Source of the DNA: Pseudomonadota bacterium
Lineage (GTDB): Bacteria; Desulfobacterota; Desulfarculia; Desulfarculales; Desulfarculaceae
Reading direction: 5' to 3'
DNA length: 64,000 bases
NCBI GenBank assembly: GCA_018819925.1
Contig: JAHJPG010000091.1
Location: forward strand, 1 to 64,000
Made by a program: the position numbers and the translations under genes. Under the pieces are notes generated by a model. It saw nothing but the letters and a program-made list of their open reading frames with translations. It searched no databases and was not told the DNA's origin. Below, one piece after another: positions 9,054 through 17,107 of this stretch. The stretch's first letter is position 1; each line of letters begins with the position of its first letter.

Positions 9054-9982
9054 GCCAGAACACCCCCAGCAAGCTGGAGAAGATGCTCAAGGCCGGCCAT
9101 CAGGCCGTCACCTCCGAGTGCGGTCCCCCCCGGGGCAGCGACCCCGAGGCCATCAAGGAAAAGGCCCAGCTCATCAAGGACCACGTGGACGCCATCAACA
9201 TCACCGACAACCAGACCTCGGTGACCCGGCTCTGCTCCCTGGCCAGTTGCATCCACTTGAAGCTGGCCGGCCTGGAGCCCATCCTGCAGATGGTGACCCG
9301 CGACCGCAACCGCATCGCTCTGCAGAGCGATATCCTGGGGGCGGCCTCGTTCGACATCCACAACCTGCTGTGTCTTTCGGGCGACCATCAAAGCTTCGGC
9401 GACTGCGCCCAGGGCCAGAACGTGCATGACCTGGACTCCATGCAATTGATCCAGACCGTCAGGCACATGCGAGACGAGGGCAAGTTCCTGGGCGGCGACG
9501 AGATCAAGCGCCCCCCCCGGATGTTCGTGGGCGCGGCGGCCAACCCCTTTGCCGACCCCTATGAGATCCGGGTGCCCCGCCTGGCCAAGAAAGTGGCCGC
9601 CGGGGTGGAGTTCATTCAGACCCAGTGCATCTTCAACCTGGACAAGTTCGAGCAGTGGCTGAACGAAGCCCGCGACCGGGGCCTGTTGGAAAAAGTCTAC
9701 ATTCTGGCCGGGCTCACTCCCTTGAAGTCGGCGGGCATGGCCAAATACATGAAGAACCGGGTGCCGGGCATGGACGTGCCCGACGAGGTGGTGCAGCGCA
9801 TCGCCGGGGTGCCCAAGGAAAAGCAGGCCGAGGAGGGAATCCAGATGTGCATCGAGTCCATCCAGCGCCTTAAAGGGGTGGACGGAGTGCATGGCTTCCA
9901 CATCATGGCCATCGAGTGGGAGGAGAAGGTTCCGGAGATCGTGGAGAGCGCCGGGCTCTATCCGCGCCCCAAGCTGGACTAG
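9050..9982 (+). CDS. metF: Methylenetetrahydrofolate reductase (second copy, MetV partner)
   Basis: The product is 310 residues. It has an early catalytic-type Glu in VTSECGPPRGSD near residue 24, a long NITDNQTSVTRLCS segment near 54, CRDRN-like VTRDRNRIALQSDILGAA near 86, LSGDHQSFGD near 112, and ILAGLTPLKSAGMAKYMK near 232. This is the acetogen/sulfate-reducer MetF type rather than the E. coli NADH type. It overlaps metV by four bases, which favours it over copy 1 as the direct MetV partner. It would make methyl-THF for the Wood-Ljungdahl pathway, or run in reverse during complete acetate or fatty-acid oxidation. Confidence 0.88.
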   Translation: MSQNTPSKLEKMLKAGHQAVTSECGPPRGSDPEAIKEKAQLIKDHVDAINITDNQTSVTRLCSLASCIHLKLAGLEPILQMVTRDRNRIALQSDILGAASFDIHNLLCLSGDHQSFGDCAQGQNVHDLDSMQLIQTVRHMRDEGKFLGGDEIKRPPRMFVGAAANPFADPYEIRVPRLAKKVAAGVEFIQTQCIFNLDKFEQWLNEARDRGLLEKVYILAGLTPLKSAGMAKYMKNRVPGMDVPDEVVQRIAGVPKEKQAEEGIQMCIESIQRLKGVDGVHGFHIMAIEWEEKVPEIVESAGLYPRPKLD

Positions 9983-10004
9983 ATCGCCCTGTTCGCGGCG
10001 ATCA
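9983..10004 (+). other. Inverted repeat after metF2
   Basis: GATCGCC and GGCGATC arms separated by eight bases lie immediately after the metF2 stop, without a T-run. This is probably an mRNA 3'-end stability hairpin upstream of the true terminator at 10066-10108. Confidence 0.5.
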
Positions 10005-10065
10005 TGAATAAGCGATGAGTTAAAGCCGTAAACGCCCATGGAGGCGTCACCGGGGAGGAGGGGAC

Positions 10066-10108
10066 CCGCCGGGTTGGAGCTGCGTGGCTACAGCCCGGCG
10101 GATTTTTT
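10066..10108 (+). terminator. Rho-independent terminator of the metF/hdrA operon
   Basis: Perfect eight-pair stem CCGCCGGG (10066-10073) / CCCGGCGG (10094-10101) around a 20-base loop, with six T at 10103-10108. It ends the plus-strand operon just before the convergent histidine kinase gene. Confidence 0.85.
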
Positions 10109-10113
10109 GGGCC

Positions 10114-11613
10114 CTACGGGCTTGTCGCCGGCAGGGTGACGGTGAAGGTGCTGCCTTCGCCCAATTGGCTGGCCACCTCCACCTGGCCGCCCAGGGAGTC
10201 CACCACGCTTTTGACGATGGGCAGCCCCAGGCCGGTGCCGGTGACATAGCGCGTCTTCTCGTTTTTTATCCGGTAGAACCTGTCAAATATCTTGTCGAGC
10301 TTTTCGGGCTCGATGCCGAATCCCTGGTCCGCCACCGCCACCTTGACCGCCTCGCCTTCGCGCCAAGCGCGGATGCGCACCCTGGTGCCGTCGGGCGAAT
10401 AGTTGATGGCGTTGGCCACCAGGTTGGTGAACACGCTCTCCAGCCCACCCAGGTCGGCGAAAACCGTGGGCAGCGGCTCGGAGGGCAGCTCCACGATCAG
10501 TTTCATGCCCCGGTTCTGGGCCTGGGTGGACAGTGACTCCTTGACCGATAAGAGCAGCTTTTCCAGGCCCACCTCCACCGGGTTCTGCACCTCCCCGCCG
10601 CCGTCTTCCAGGCGCGAGAGGTCCAGCAGGTCGCGCACAAATGAGATGAGCCCCTGGGTGCGCTCCCGGGCCCGCACCAACAGGTGGCGGTGCCCCTGGG
10701 GTGGAGCCGCGCCCTCCTCGCCCAGCAGCAGGGTAAGCTGCAAAAGGATGGTGGACAGGGGCGAGCGCAGCTCGTGGCTCACCTTGGCCACGAATTCCTG
10801 GCGCAGCTGGTCCAGCATGCGGTAGGGGGTCACGTCCATGAACACCAACACCGCCCCCAGGCTCTCCCCCTGCCCGTTGAGCACCGGCGTGGCCTGGGCA
10901 AGCAAGCAACGGCCCTCCCGGGTGGTGAACTCCACCGAGGGCAACTCGTTGGCGGGGCCTTGCTTCCCACTGGACACCTGGCGGGCCAGCTGCTGCACCT
11001 TGGGTTCGGCGAGGTAGCGGGATATGTCCTGGCCGGGGGGGCTGTCGGCCCCCAGGCCCGCCATTTGGCAGAAGGCCGGGTTGTGCAACACCACCTGGCC
11101 GCCGGGCTGGGTGACCAGGATGCCCAAGGGCAAAGCGCTTATCACGGTGCGCAGGCGGCTCTTCTCCCCGGCCAAGTCCACCAGGGTTTGGCGGCGCTCC
11201 CTCTCCAGGCGCTCGGTTTCCTGGGTCAGGCGCAGCCGCTCCATGGCCCGGCCCACGGTGAGCCGCAGCTGATCGGGCTGGAAGGGCTTGGGCAAGAAAT
11301 CATAGGCCCCCAGCTTCATGGCCTCTATGGCGGTCTCCACCGTGGCGTAGCCGGTGATGACGATAACCAGGACCTGGGGGTGGGACTGGCGCAGGAGCTT
11401 GAGCACTTCCAGGCCGTCCATGCCCGGCATCTTCAAATCCAGCAGCACGATCTCCGCCGGGTCCAGCCGCATGGCCTCCAGGCCGGCGGCGCCGTCGGGC
11501 GCCTTGGCCACCTGGCAGCCATGGCGGATCAGGATGCGCTCACAGCCGTCGCGGATGTCGCCTTCGTCGTCGATTACCAGAACCGGCACTTTGGATGTGT
11601 CGCTAAAGGCCAC
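10114..11613 (-). CDS. REC-PAS-histidine kinase (receiver-first hybrid)
   Basis: The product is 499 residues. The N-terminal receiver (VLVIDDEGD acidic pocket; phospho-acceptor Asp in IVLLDLKMPGMD near 57; Thr in VITGYATV; Lys in LPKPFQPD) is followed by a PAS domain (about 150-265, ILVTQPGGQVVLHNPAF), HisKA with phospho-His in KVSHELRSPLS near 285, and HATPase motifs (NAINYSPDG N-box, DQGFGIEPE G1, GTGLGLPIVKSV G2). Receiver-first kinases act as relays after an upstream kinase. The GTG start at 11613 uses an AGGAGG that lies inside the end of the preceding kinase gene, so the two are co-transcribed and probably coupled. No transmembrane segment is visible, so it is cytosolic. Confidence 0.88.
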   Translation of the reverse strand: MAFSDTSKVPVLVIDDEGDIRDGCERILIRHGCQVAKAPDGAAGLEAMRLDPAEIVLLDLKMPGMDGLEVLKLLRQSHPQVLVIVITGYATVETAIEAMKLGAYDFLPKPFQPDQLRLTVGRAMERLRLTQETERLERERRQTLVDLAGEKSRLRTVISALPLGILVTQPGGQVVLHNPAFCQMAGLGADSPPGQDISRYLAEPKVQQLARQVSSGKQGPANELPSVEFTTREGRCLLAQATPVLNGQGESLGAVLVFMDVTPYRMLDQLRQEFVAKVSHELRSPLSTILLQLTLLLGEEGAAPPQGHRHLLVRARERTQGLISFVRDLLDLSRLEDGGGEVQNPVEVGLEKLLLSVKESLSTQAQNRGMKLIVELPSEPLPTVFADLGGLESVFTNLVANAINYSPDGTRVRIRAWREGEAVKVAVADQGFGIEPEKLDKIFDRFYRIKNEKTRYVTGTGLGLPIVKSVVDSLGGQVEVASQLGEGSTFTVTLPATSP

Positions 11614-11615
11614 GC

Positions 11616-13247
11616 CTATACCTCCTCGGCGGCGATGATGGAGGGCAGCTTGATGACGAACAGGGTGCCTTGGCCGGGCGGGCTGAAAACCTCTATGCTG
11701 CCACCGTGGTTTTTAACTATCCCGAAGGCCACGCTGAGTCCCAAACCGGTGCCCTCTCCCTCCTCCTTGGTGGTGAAGAAGGGTTCGAAAACATGGGGAA
11801 GCACCTCGGGAGGTATGCCCGGGCCGTTGTCGGATATCTCCACAAGCACACCCCGCCCACCGGGGAAGCGGCGAGTGCGCACATCGATGCGGCCGTTACT
11901 CTGCATGGCCTCGGCCGCGTTAAGGATAATGTTCATGAATACGTGGTTGAGTTGCTGAATATCAGCCGGGACCTGGGGCAGTTCAGGGTCCAGGTCCAGG
12001 TTCACGGAGATGTTCTGGAACTGGGCCTGGTTTCCCAGCAAAAACAGGGTGCGGGTCAGGGCCTGGTTGATATCGGCGGGGCGCATCTCCCTTTTGGTCT
12101 GCCGGGCGAATTGCAACAACTCCTTGATGGTGTCGCGGCTGCGCTGGGCGTTGTGCAGGATGCGCTTGAGGTCTTCCTGGGCCCCGGCGGGCAGATCGTA
12201 CTCCTCGCCCAGCAGATTGGCGTAGAGGGTTATGCCGGCCAGGGGGTTGTTGAGCTGGTGGGCCACCCCGGCGGCCAGCTTGCCTATGGAGGCCATCTTC
12301 TCCGACTGCAAAAGTTGCATGCGGGTCTGGTCCAGTTCGCGCTCCATGCGTTGCTTTTCGCGCAGGTCATAAAAGAAGCCCACCGTGGCCACTTCATTGT
12401 CGTCATCGGTGACCACCGCCGCCGAAAGGCTGATGGGCACTAAGCTGCCATCCTTGCGCAGCAGTCGCACCTCATGGGATTTTAGCTTTCCCTTGCCGCC
12501 GTGCTCCTCGCTACGCAGCAAGGCCATGACCTCGCGGGCGCCGTCGCCGGGGTAGATGCCGCGGATGTCGATCTCGTTGAGCGCCTCCTGTTCGCTGTAA
12601 CCGGTGATGTCGCCGGCCGCTTCATTGAACAGGATGATCTTGCCGGTCATGTCGGCGGCGATCACCGCGTCCACCGAACTCTTGATCAGGTTGCGCAAAA
12701 AGGCATTGGAGCGGATCAACTCCCGGTTGACTTCCTGGAAGCGGTGCCAGGCCCGCTGGCGCCGTGTGATGTCATGATGCACATGCACCACTCGGGCCAC
12801 CTCGCCGCTGGAATCCATCACCGGCAGGGTGGTGCATTCGATGTAGGATTCCTTGCCGTCGGGGGCGACGTAGACATGCTCGGACACGGCCGGGCTGCCG
12901 CTACGCATGGTCTCAATGGCATGGCAGGCGTCCTGCCGGTTCTGGCAGGGCTCGGGCCGATGGCGGGTAACTTGGTAGCAGGTATGGCCGATGACCTTGT
13001 CGCGCTTCAGTCCCAATTGGTCCAAAAACACTTGGTTGCAGTCCATCACCATGAAGTTGCGCGCGTCCACCACGTAGATGGCGTCGGGCAGGCTATCCAG
13101 CACCATCTCGCTGAACTTGCGCGCCCGGTCCATCTCCCGCTGTATCTGATGGCTCTGCTCCTGATAGGCTTCCAGCTCCCTTACCCGGGCCCTCAGGCTT
13201 TCCAACTCGGCAAACAGTTCGTCGGCCGAAGGTCTGTTGTCGTCCAT
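11616..13247 (-). CDS. PAS-PAS sensor histidine kinase
   Basis: The product is 543 residues and soluble. A short N-terminal coiled coil (ELFAELESLRARVRELEAYQEQ) precedes PAS 1 (about 45-170; AIYVVDARNFMVMDCNQ) and PAS 2 (about 185-305; AVIAADMTGKIILFNEAAG). HisKA follows with His in AAGVAHQLNNPLAG near 335, then HATPase N-box NAAEAMQS, G1 DNGPGIPPE and G2 GTGLGLSVAFGIVK. PAS 1 holds a Cys/His-rich stretch (CYQVTRHRPEPCQNRQDAC), which may coordinate a metal or heme, or may simply be the widespread PAS_4/PAS_9 insertion. It is first in a two-kinase operon and divergent from the receiver gene at 13466, its likely target. Confidence 0.88.
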   Translation of the reverse strand: MDDNRPSADELFAELESLRARVRELEAYQEQSHQIQREMDRARKFSEMVLDSLPDAIYVVDARNFMVMDCNQVFLDQLGLKRDKVIGHTCYQVTRHRPEPCQNRQDACHAIETMRSGSPAVSEHVYVAPDGKESYIECTTLPVMDSSGEVARVVHVHHDITRRQRAWHRFQEVNRELIRSNAFLRNLIKSSVDAVIAADMTGKIILFNEAAGDITGYSEQEALNEIDIRGIYPGDGAREVMALLRSEEHGGKGKLKSHEVRLLRKDGSLVPISLSAAVVTDDDNEVATVGFFYDLREKQRMERELDQTRMQLLQSEKMASIGKLAAGVAHQLNNPLAGITLYANLLGEEYDLPAGAQEDLKRILHNAQRSRDTIKELLQFARQTKREMRPADINQALTRTLFLLGNQAQFQNISVNLDLDPELPQVPADIQQLNHVFMNIILNAAEAMQSNGRIDVRTRRFPGGRGVLVEISDNGPGIPPEVLPHVFEPFFTTKEEGEGTGLGLSVAFGIVKNHGGSIEVFSPPGQGTLFVIKLPSIIAAEEV

Positions 13248-13386
13248 GCATACCTCTTTACGGCGAGGTGGCCACCGGATGAATCTATCGTAAAGAACAT
13301 ATCATATTAATAACGATGCCCACAATTGTGGTAGGGTTTGGCATTTCTCTAAAACTCCAAGGCCACCCAACGCTCCCCAGCATTTA

Positions 13387-13416
13387 TTGACAGTTTGTCC
13401 ATGATATTGCTATGCT
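13387..13416 (+). promoter_or_regulatory. Sigma-70-type promoter for the receiver gene
   Basis: TTGACA (13387-13392), an 18-base spacer and TATGCT (13411-13416) lie 50 bases before the ATG of the receiver protein at 13466. Confidence 0.5.
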
Positions 13417-13465
13417 ATGTAAAATTCTTCCTAGATCCTGATTACCTGTTGGGAGAGGGGTTGCA

Positions 13466-13852
13466 ATGGCCGGTAAGAGAGTGCTCATCATAGACGACGA
13501 TCCCGATTTGGTGGAAGCGATAAGCATGCTGCTGGAGGCCGAGGGCATGGTGCCCCTGGCTGCCTACGGAGGGATTGAGGGGCTGGAAAAGGCCCGCACC
13601 CAAAGCCCGGACATCATCATTCTCGATGTGATGATGGAGGACAAGGACGGTTTCACGGTGGCCAGGGAGGTTTCGGGCGATGACAAGCTCAGAGACATTC
13701 CCGTGATCATGCTCACCGCCGTGGCCGAGCACGCCATGGACACCAGCTACACGCCCCAAGCCGCCATTAAGTCCCTGGAGGCGGATGAATGGTTTGACAA
13801 GCCGGTGGACCCGGCGGCCCTTGTGAGCCGCATCAAGGAACTCGTCGGCTGA
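13466..13852 (+). CDS. Stand-alone response regulator receiver protein
   Basis: The product is 128 residues and a single REC domain. It has the acidic pair in VLIIDDDPD, the phospho-acceptor Asp in DIIILDVMMEDKDG near 53, the switch Thr in IMLTAVAEH near 83 and Lys in WFDKPVDP near 111. There is no output domain. The start is ATG at 13466 behind GGGAGAGGGG. It is divergent from the two kinases, so it is likely an intermediate in their phosphorelay. The target is not visible. Confidence 0.88.
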   Translation: MAGKRVLIIDDDPDLVEAISMLLEAEGMVPLAAYGGIEGLEKARTQSPDIIILDVMMEDKDGFTVAREVSGDDKLRDIPVIMLTAVAEHAMDTSYTPQAAIKSLEADEWFDKPVDPAALVSRIKELVG

Positions 13853-14318
13853 TCGCCCCCAAGGCCAGCCCGCTGGTTTCCCCGAGCCGATAACCCGCCA
13901 AGCAAGGCGGCATCCAAACGACCGTTTGGCGGGGCAGCGGCCCCGCCGACGAGGATGTTTATTGCGATCCTGTGAGGACTCGGACCTCGCCGAACATTCC
14001 ACTCCAAGCTTGTAGCTTTTCCCTGGGCACTTCGTAAGGCGTTTTTCCCCTCAGCGATCTGTGGGGGCGGCGATAATTGTAAAAGTGTTGTCCCTCCCTC
14101 CTAGCTTGGTTTGCGGCCGGGCCGGGTTTGGGCGCCTTGACGCCCAAAAAAGGGGCCCGGGGGAAGTGCCCAGCACCTCGGCGATGAACCCTGCCCCCGC
14201 TGGATCGGCGGAGGAATTGGGAGGGCCGCAAGTTAGATGTTGAGAACCGCTACATGCAACCATGCTAGACTTTAATAAATACGATGATTGGCCTTGAGTG
14301 TTTGAAGGGAGAGGCGCC
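13853..14318. other. Intergenic stretch with hairpins and an IS relic
   Basis: Apart from the transposase remnant, the stretch holds two small hairpins, CCAAAC/GTTTGG and CGGGGC/GCCCCG (about 13914-13948), just after the receiver gene. They may mark its transcript end. No intact gene is supported. Confidence 0.4.
13962..14100 (-). pseudogene. C-terminal fragment of an IS3/IS481-type transposase
   Basis: A minus-strand frame encodes HFYNYRRPHRSLRGKTPYEV followed by about 22 more residues and a stop. The YN-x-RPH-x-SL-x-G-x-TP-x-E/V pattern is the signature at the C-terminal end of DDE integrase-core transposases (IS3, IS481 families). Upstream of the first residue the frame turns into non-transposase sequence and no DDE catalytic core is present, so only about 45 codons survive. 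No terminal inverted repeats could be assigned. It indicates an old insertion and deletion between two receiver genes. Confidence 0.8.
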
Positions 14319-14798
14319 ATGTCCAACACCCTCGACGTAATCATTTTAGACGATGACCCACAGGTGAGCACGCTTTTGCACCGCATGCTGGAGAAGTTCT
14401 ACACACATGGCCAGGTCTTCTCTTTCTCCGACCCCGTGGAGGCCAAATATTTGCTCCTGAGGCATAACCGGGCCGTGGCCATTTTCGTCTTGGACGTTTT
14501 CTTGGGCCAGTTGACGGCTTTTGACTTCCTGGACCAAATCGTGGTGCACTATCCCATGGCATACCAAGACACCGTGGTGATCACCGGCAAAGCGGATCAG
14601 AACGTGGTGGATATGTGTCTGGCTTCAGGGGTTAACCATCTACTCGAGAAACCCATCAGGACCTATGCGCTTCGATTCGCCGTTCAGTCCATAGTTAACA
14701 AGTATGTCGGCTTTGCCCAAAAGCTATGGGAAGACCCCGCCTTTGCGCAAGATGTCCAACGCATCATCAACTTCCAGCCCCCAGCAAGCGAGGCCTAG
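14319..14798 (+). CDS. Divergent response regulator receiver protein
   Basis: The product is 159 residues with a REC domain in its first 125: VIILDDDPQ pocket, Asp in FVLDVFLGQ near 57, Thr in VVITGKADQ near 85, Lys in LLEKPIRTY near 107. The 35-residue tail (VNKYVGFAQKLWEDPAF and on) has no recognised output fold. ATG 14319 is preferred over the upstream GTG 14298 because AAGGGAG sits seven bases before it. Whether it belongs with the two kinases beyond the IS relic is uncertain. Confidence 0.78.
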   Translation: MSNTLDVIILDDDPQVSTLLHRMLEKFYTHGQVFSFSDPVEAKYLLLRHNRAVAIFVLDVFLGQLTAFDFLDQIVVHYPMAYQDTVVITGKADQNVVDMCLASGVNHLLEKPIRTYALRFAVQSIVNKYVGFAQKLWEDPAFAQDVQRIINFQPPASEA

Positions 14799-15228
14799 AG
14801 TCGTCCTCGCGCCGCACCCATCACCCTGGTCACCAAAAAGGCGACAGACGCGGCGCCCCGTAGGGACCTCCTGCGCCTTGGCGATGAACTCTTTGCTACC
14901 CGCAGACAGGCGGAGCCTTGTTTGGCCAGCAACGGTAGTGTTTCCATCAAGGTCATAAAGGGATTGCTTGGGCATCAAGGCTTGGGGATCTGGGAGCGTT
15001 GCGTTCGGCGGATAGCGTGTGATCTACGGGATACGGTTGTGATTTTAAAATCCTCCGGTCAGAAAACTACTGTCAACGTTTAAGTGTTGACATCAATAAA
15101 AAAAACCATGGACAATTAATTATAAAGGTTGTTTGTGATGGCAATCGAATACAACAAACCCCTGCCTGGCGCGGATTGCCAACCAATATTGGATCTCAAG
15201 GTTAGACTCTAAAAAGAAAGGAGGCCCC
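14799..15228. other. Intergenic region, AT-rich towards its end
   Basis: No supportable gene. Frames here are short and unrelated to any family I recognise. A TTGACA at about 15084 lacks a well-spaced -10 box. The drop in GC from about 15040 onward continues into the acetyltransferase gene and suggests a junction of different origin. Confidence 0.4.
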
Positions 15229-15681
15229 GTGAACGAGGGCACTATTAAAATTAGACTTATGAAGGCTGACGATTTTGACGCGGTGGTTGGAATAGACGAA
15301 AAAGTAATCAAGGCTTCCCGGAAAGAGTACTATGAATTGAAGTTTGAAAAGCTTTTTAAATCCAAAGATTATTTGCCAGCATCGCTTGTGGCAGAGGGTG
15401 AAAACGGAAGGGTGCTGGGGTTTATAATGGGAGAAATCTATATGGGAGAATATGGTATTTTACAGGAAGAAGCCACCCTGGACACCATCGGTGTTGATCC
15501 CAATTACCGGAATCAGGGTATCGGTGAGCAGTTGATTAATGAATTTATGAAGCATCTGAAGAGCCTCGGCGTTAAAAAAATAAATACCTTGGTTAACTGG
15601 AATGATTCCAAACTGATTCATTTCTTTAGCACCAACCAATTTAGCCCATCAAAAACCATTAACCTGGAACGAATCATTTGA
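15229..15681 (+). CDS. GNAT-family N-acetyltransferase
   Basis: The product is 150 residues and a GNAT fold of RimI type. It has an N-terminal IKIRLMKADDFDAVVGID strand-helix, a central VLGFIMGEI strand, and the acetyl-CoA loop TIGVDPNYRNQGIGEQLI near residue 92 with the QxxGxG/A motif (NQGIGE). The C-terminal FSTNQFSPS-x-TINLER replaces the common FY..GF.....Y pattern. The start is GTG behind AAAGGAGG. Base composition is far lower in GC than in neighbouring genes, and the gene sits between an IS relic and the OsmC/Dsr cluster, consistent with horizontal acquisition. The substrate could be a protein N-terminus or a small amine. Confidence 0.82.
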   Translation: MNEGTIKIRLMKADDFDAVVGIDEKVIKASRKEYYELKFEKLFKSKDYLPASLVAEGENGRVLGFIMGEIYMGEYGILQEEATLDTIGVDPNYRNQGIGEQLINEFMKHLKSLGVKKINTLVNWNDSKLIHFFSTNQFSPSKTINLERII

Positions 15682-16055
15682 TGACGAGAAGGGATTGGCG
15701 GCGGCATTCATGCGAATACACAAGTATAATATGGAGATATAAAAGAAAATAAAAAAGGGGGCAATTTGTACTCGCCGCATACCAATAAATATTAAGGGGC
15801 CGTTGCGCGTTCAGAGCACTCTCGGTACCCGGTCCGCCATTAGGGCCACTTCCCTTGGTTCTCATTCTCCTCCTACTTCGCCAAATACAAACGGGGCCCA
15901 GCCATCAGGCTGAACCCCGCAATATTCTTTGGTGTCCCCTGCGGGTGCCGGGAATGGGGACAAGTGAAAATGGCCCAAAGAGTTCTATATTTTAAAACCC
16001 ATCACGGGAGTCTCCATAAGGGGCTCCGTCGAGGGCGCGGCGAGGCCGGCGGGAC
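15682..16055. other. AT-rich intergenic stretch
   Basis: No gene is seen. It contains the minus-strand terminator of the OsmC/DsrHEF operon (15881-15919) and A-rich sequence after the acetyltransferase. Confidence 0.5.
15881..15919 (-). terminator. Terminator of the OsmC-DsrHEF-like operon
   Basis: On the minus strand CGGGGTTCAGCC and GGCTGGGCCCCG pair over 12 positions (two T-G) around TGAT, followed by a T-rich stretch (TTTGTATTTGG). It is about 140 bases after the DsrF-like stop. Confidence 0.6.
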
Positions 16056-16394
16056 TCAGAAGGTGCTAATGGTGTCCGAGTCTTCCAGGATTTCCGCCAA
16101 ATCGTCGCGGGCAATCGCTTGGGCTCCTTCCAGGGATATGTCATCGCGCCCCAATTTTAGATCTTCGAAATCCTCTTTGAGATAATAAAGCGCGCCCTCG
16201 TTTTCCAAATAGGAGGCCAGGGTCTTTGACAGATAGGCGGGCATGGCGCCTGTCAGGCTAAGGATGCCGTCGCCTATGAAGACCAGAGCGGTTTCATATC
16301 CGCCCATCTGCGTGGCCAGGGCATTGCGCAGGCCCAAGGTGAACCGCTCATCGGCAAGAGGATGCCTGATTATGATGCATACGTTGTTGACCAT
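16056..16394 (-). CDS. DsrF/TusC-like small sulfur-relay protein
   Basis: The product is 112 residues with a DsrE/F alpha-beta fold: opening strand NNVCIIIRHPLAD, helix FTLGLRNALATQMGGY, strand ALVFIGDGILSL near residue 37, and ending DLAEILEDSDTISTF. The FIGDGIL motif is typical of DsrF/TusC proteins, which form the structural middle subunit of the DsrEFH or TusBCD persulfide-carrier hexamer. It is the last gene of the OsmC, DsrH-like, DsrE-like, DsrF-like operon (16 bases after the DsrE-like gene). It lacks a conserved catalytic Cys, as expected for DsrF. Confidence 0.75.
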   Translation of the reverse strand: MVNNVCIIIRHPLADERFTLGLRNALATQMGGYETALVFIGDGILSLTGAMPAYLSKTLASYLENEGALYYLKEDFEDLKLGRDDISLEGAQAIARDDLAEILEDSDTISTF

Positions 16395-16409
16395 TGGTGA
16401 CTCCTCTCC

Positions 16410-16805
16410 CTAACCGCCCAGGGTGAACGCGGCATCGGAAGTTAGTAAAAACTTGGTCAACGAGGAGCCGACATTTCCGCGTGACACCCCGTCCGTGTAT
16501 TCGCAGCCCTCGGTGCCGCGCACATATTCCGTTGTATGGCAGGTGTGAATCAGCGCTCCTTTTTCGGCCACGCTTTTGACCTTTTCCAACAAGCGCTGTG
16601 AATCCATGAAATCGGTCAACTCCTGATTCATGCCCCGATCGCCCGTCCAGGCGACTTCCTGGTTGGCCAGGTTGCAGGCGTTGCCGAAAAGAAAGAGATT
16701 CATTTTGTGGCCGCCTTCCAGGGCCGCCTCACTGAAGCGCAGAGCGAAATCCGCCAGCTCGTTTTCAGCGGCTCCGGAAATCAGGGTGATGGTAATTGTG
16801 GCCAT
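16410..16805 (-). CDS. DsrE/TusD-like persulfide-carrier protein
   Basis: The product is 131 residues. It has an N-terminal strand ATITITLISGA, helix LADFALRFSEAALEGGHK, strand MNLFLFGNACNLA near 40, and LIHTCHTTEYVRGT near 89. The Cys in this last segment is where DsrE/TusD carries its active-site persulfide. A second Cys follows seven residues later (EGC), and SRGNVGSSLTKFLLTSDAAFTLG closes the fold as in DsrE. The start is ATG at 16805 behind AGGAGC. It is flanked by DsrH-like and DsrF-like genes, so all three TusBCD-type subunits are present and adjacent. No dsrAB or tusA is in this window. Confidence 0.78.
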   Translation of the reverse strand: MATITITLISGAAENELADFALRFSEAALEGGHKMNLFLFGNACNLANQEVAWTGDRGMNQELTDFMDSQRLLEKVKSVAEKGALIHTCHTTEYVRGTEGCEYTDGVSRGNVGSSLTKFLLTSDAAFTLGG

Positions 16806-16813
16806 GTCAGCTC

Positions 16814-17092
16814 CTAGAGTTGAATCAGCTTTTGGCTGTTCAGCACGATTTCCACGATACGGTCCATATCCACCGTTTCGCAGGTGGAAGACGGCTTGAT
16901 GCCCCGCTTGGCCAAGGCGGCCTCTTCGGCGTAGACCTCGTCTATGGAATGCCCGGAAAGCACCTCGGCCATGGCCTCTCTGGCCAGATAGACCGCGTCG
17001 CTGATGAGCAGCAGTTCCTTGTCCTCGTCCCCTGCCAGCCGGTCCACGGTTTTAAGGACCCCAGCATCGGATGTGGTAAGCATGAAAAGCAT
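16814..17092 (-). CDS. DsrH/TusB-like small protein
   Basis: The product is 92 residues. MLFMLTTSDAG, LLLISDAVYLAREAMAEVL and VYAEEAALAKRGIKPSSTCETVDMDRIVEIVLN follow the DsrH/TusB layout, including the LLLIxDAVY strand and the C-terminal hydrophobic VDxxxIVEI. DsrH Cys near residue 20 is absent. A single Cys sits near residue 72 instead. It is co-transcribed with OsmC (16-base gap) and the DsrE-like gene (8-base gap). Confidence 0.72.
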   Translation of the reverse strand: MLFMLTTSDAGVLKTVDRLAGDEDKELLLISDAVYLAREAMAEVLSGHSIDEVYAEEAALAKRGIKPSSTCETVDMDRIVEIVLNSQKLIQL

Positions 17093-17107
17093 TGCGCGCC
17101 TCCCGGG

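Noticed and set aside
13962-14386. A complete transposase or IS element
   Set aside because: Only the C-terminal 45 codons of the integrase core are present, without DDE residues or inverted repeat ends.
14724-14978. Minus-strand 84-codon frame between the receiver and GNAT genes
   Set aside because: Partly antisense to the receiver gene, no ribosome site and no recognisable family.
15084-15120. TTGACA promoter for the GNAT gene
   Set aside because: No -10 box at 16-18 bases. The nearest TATAAA is 28 bases away.
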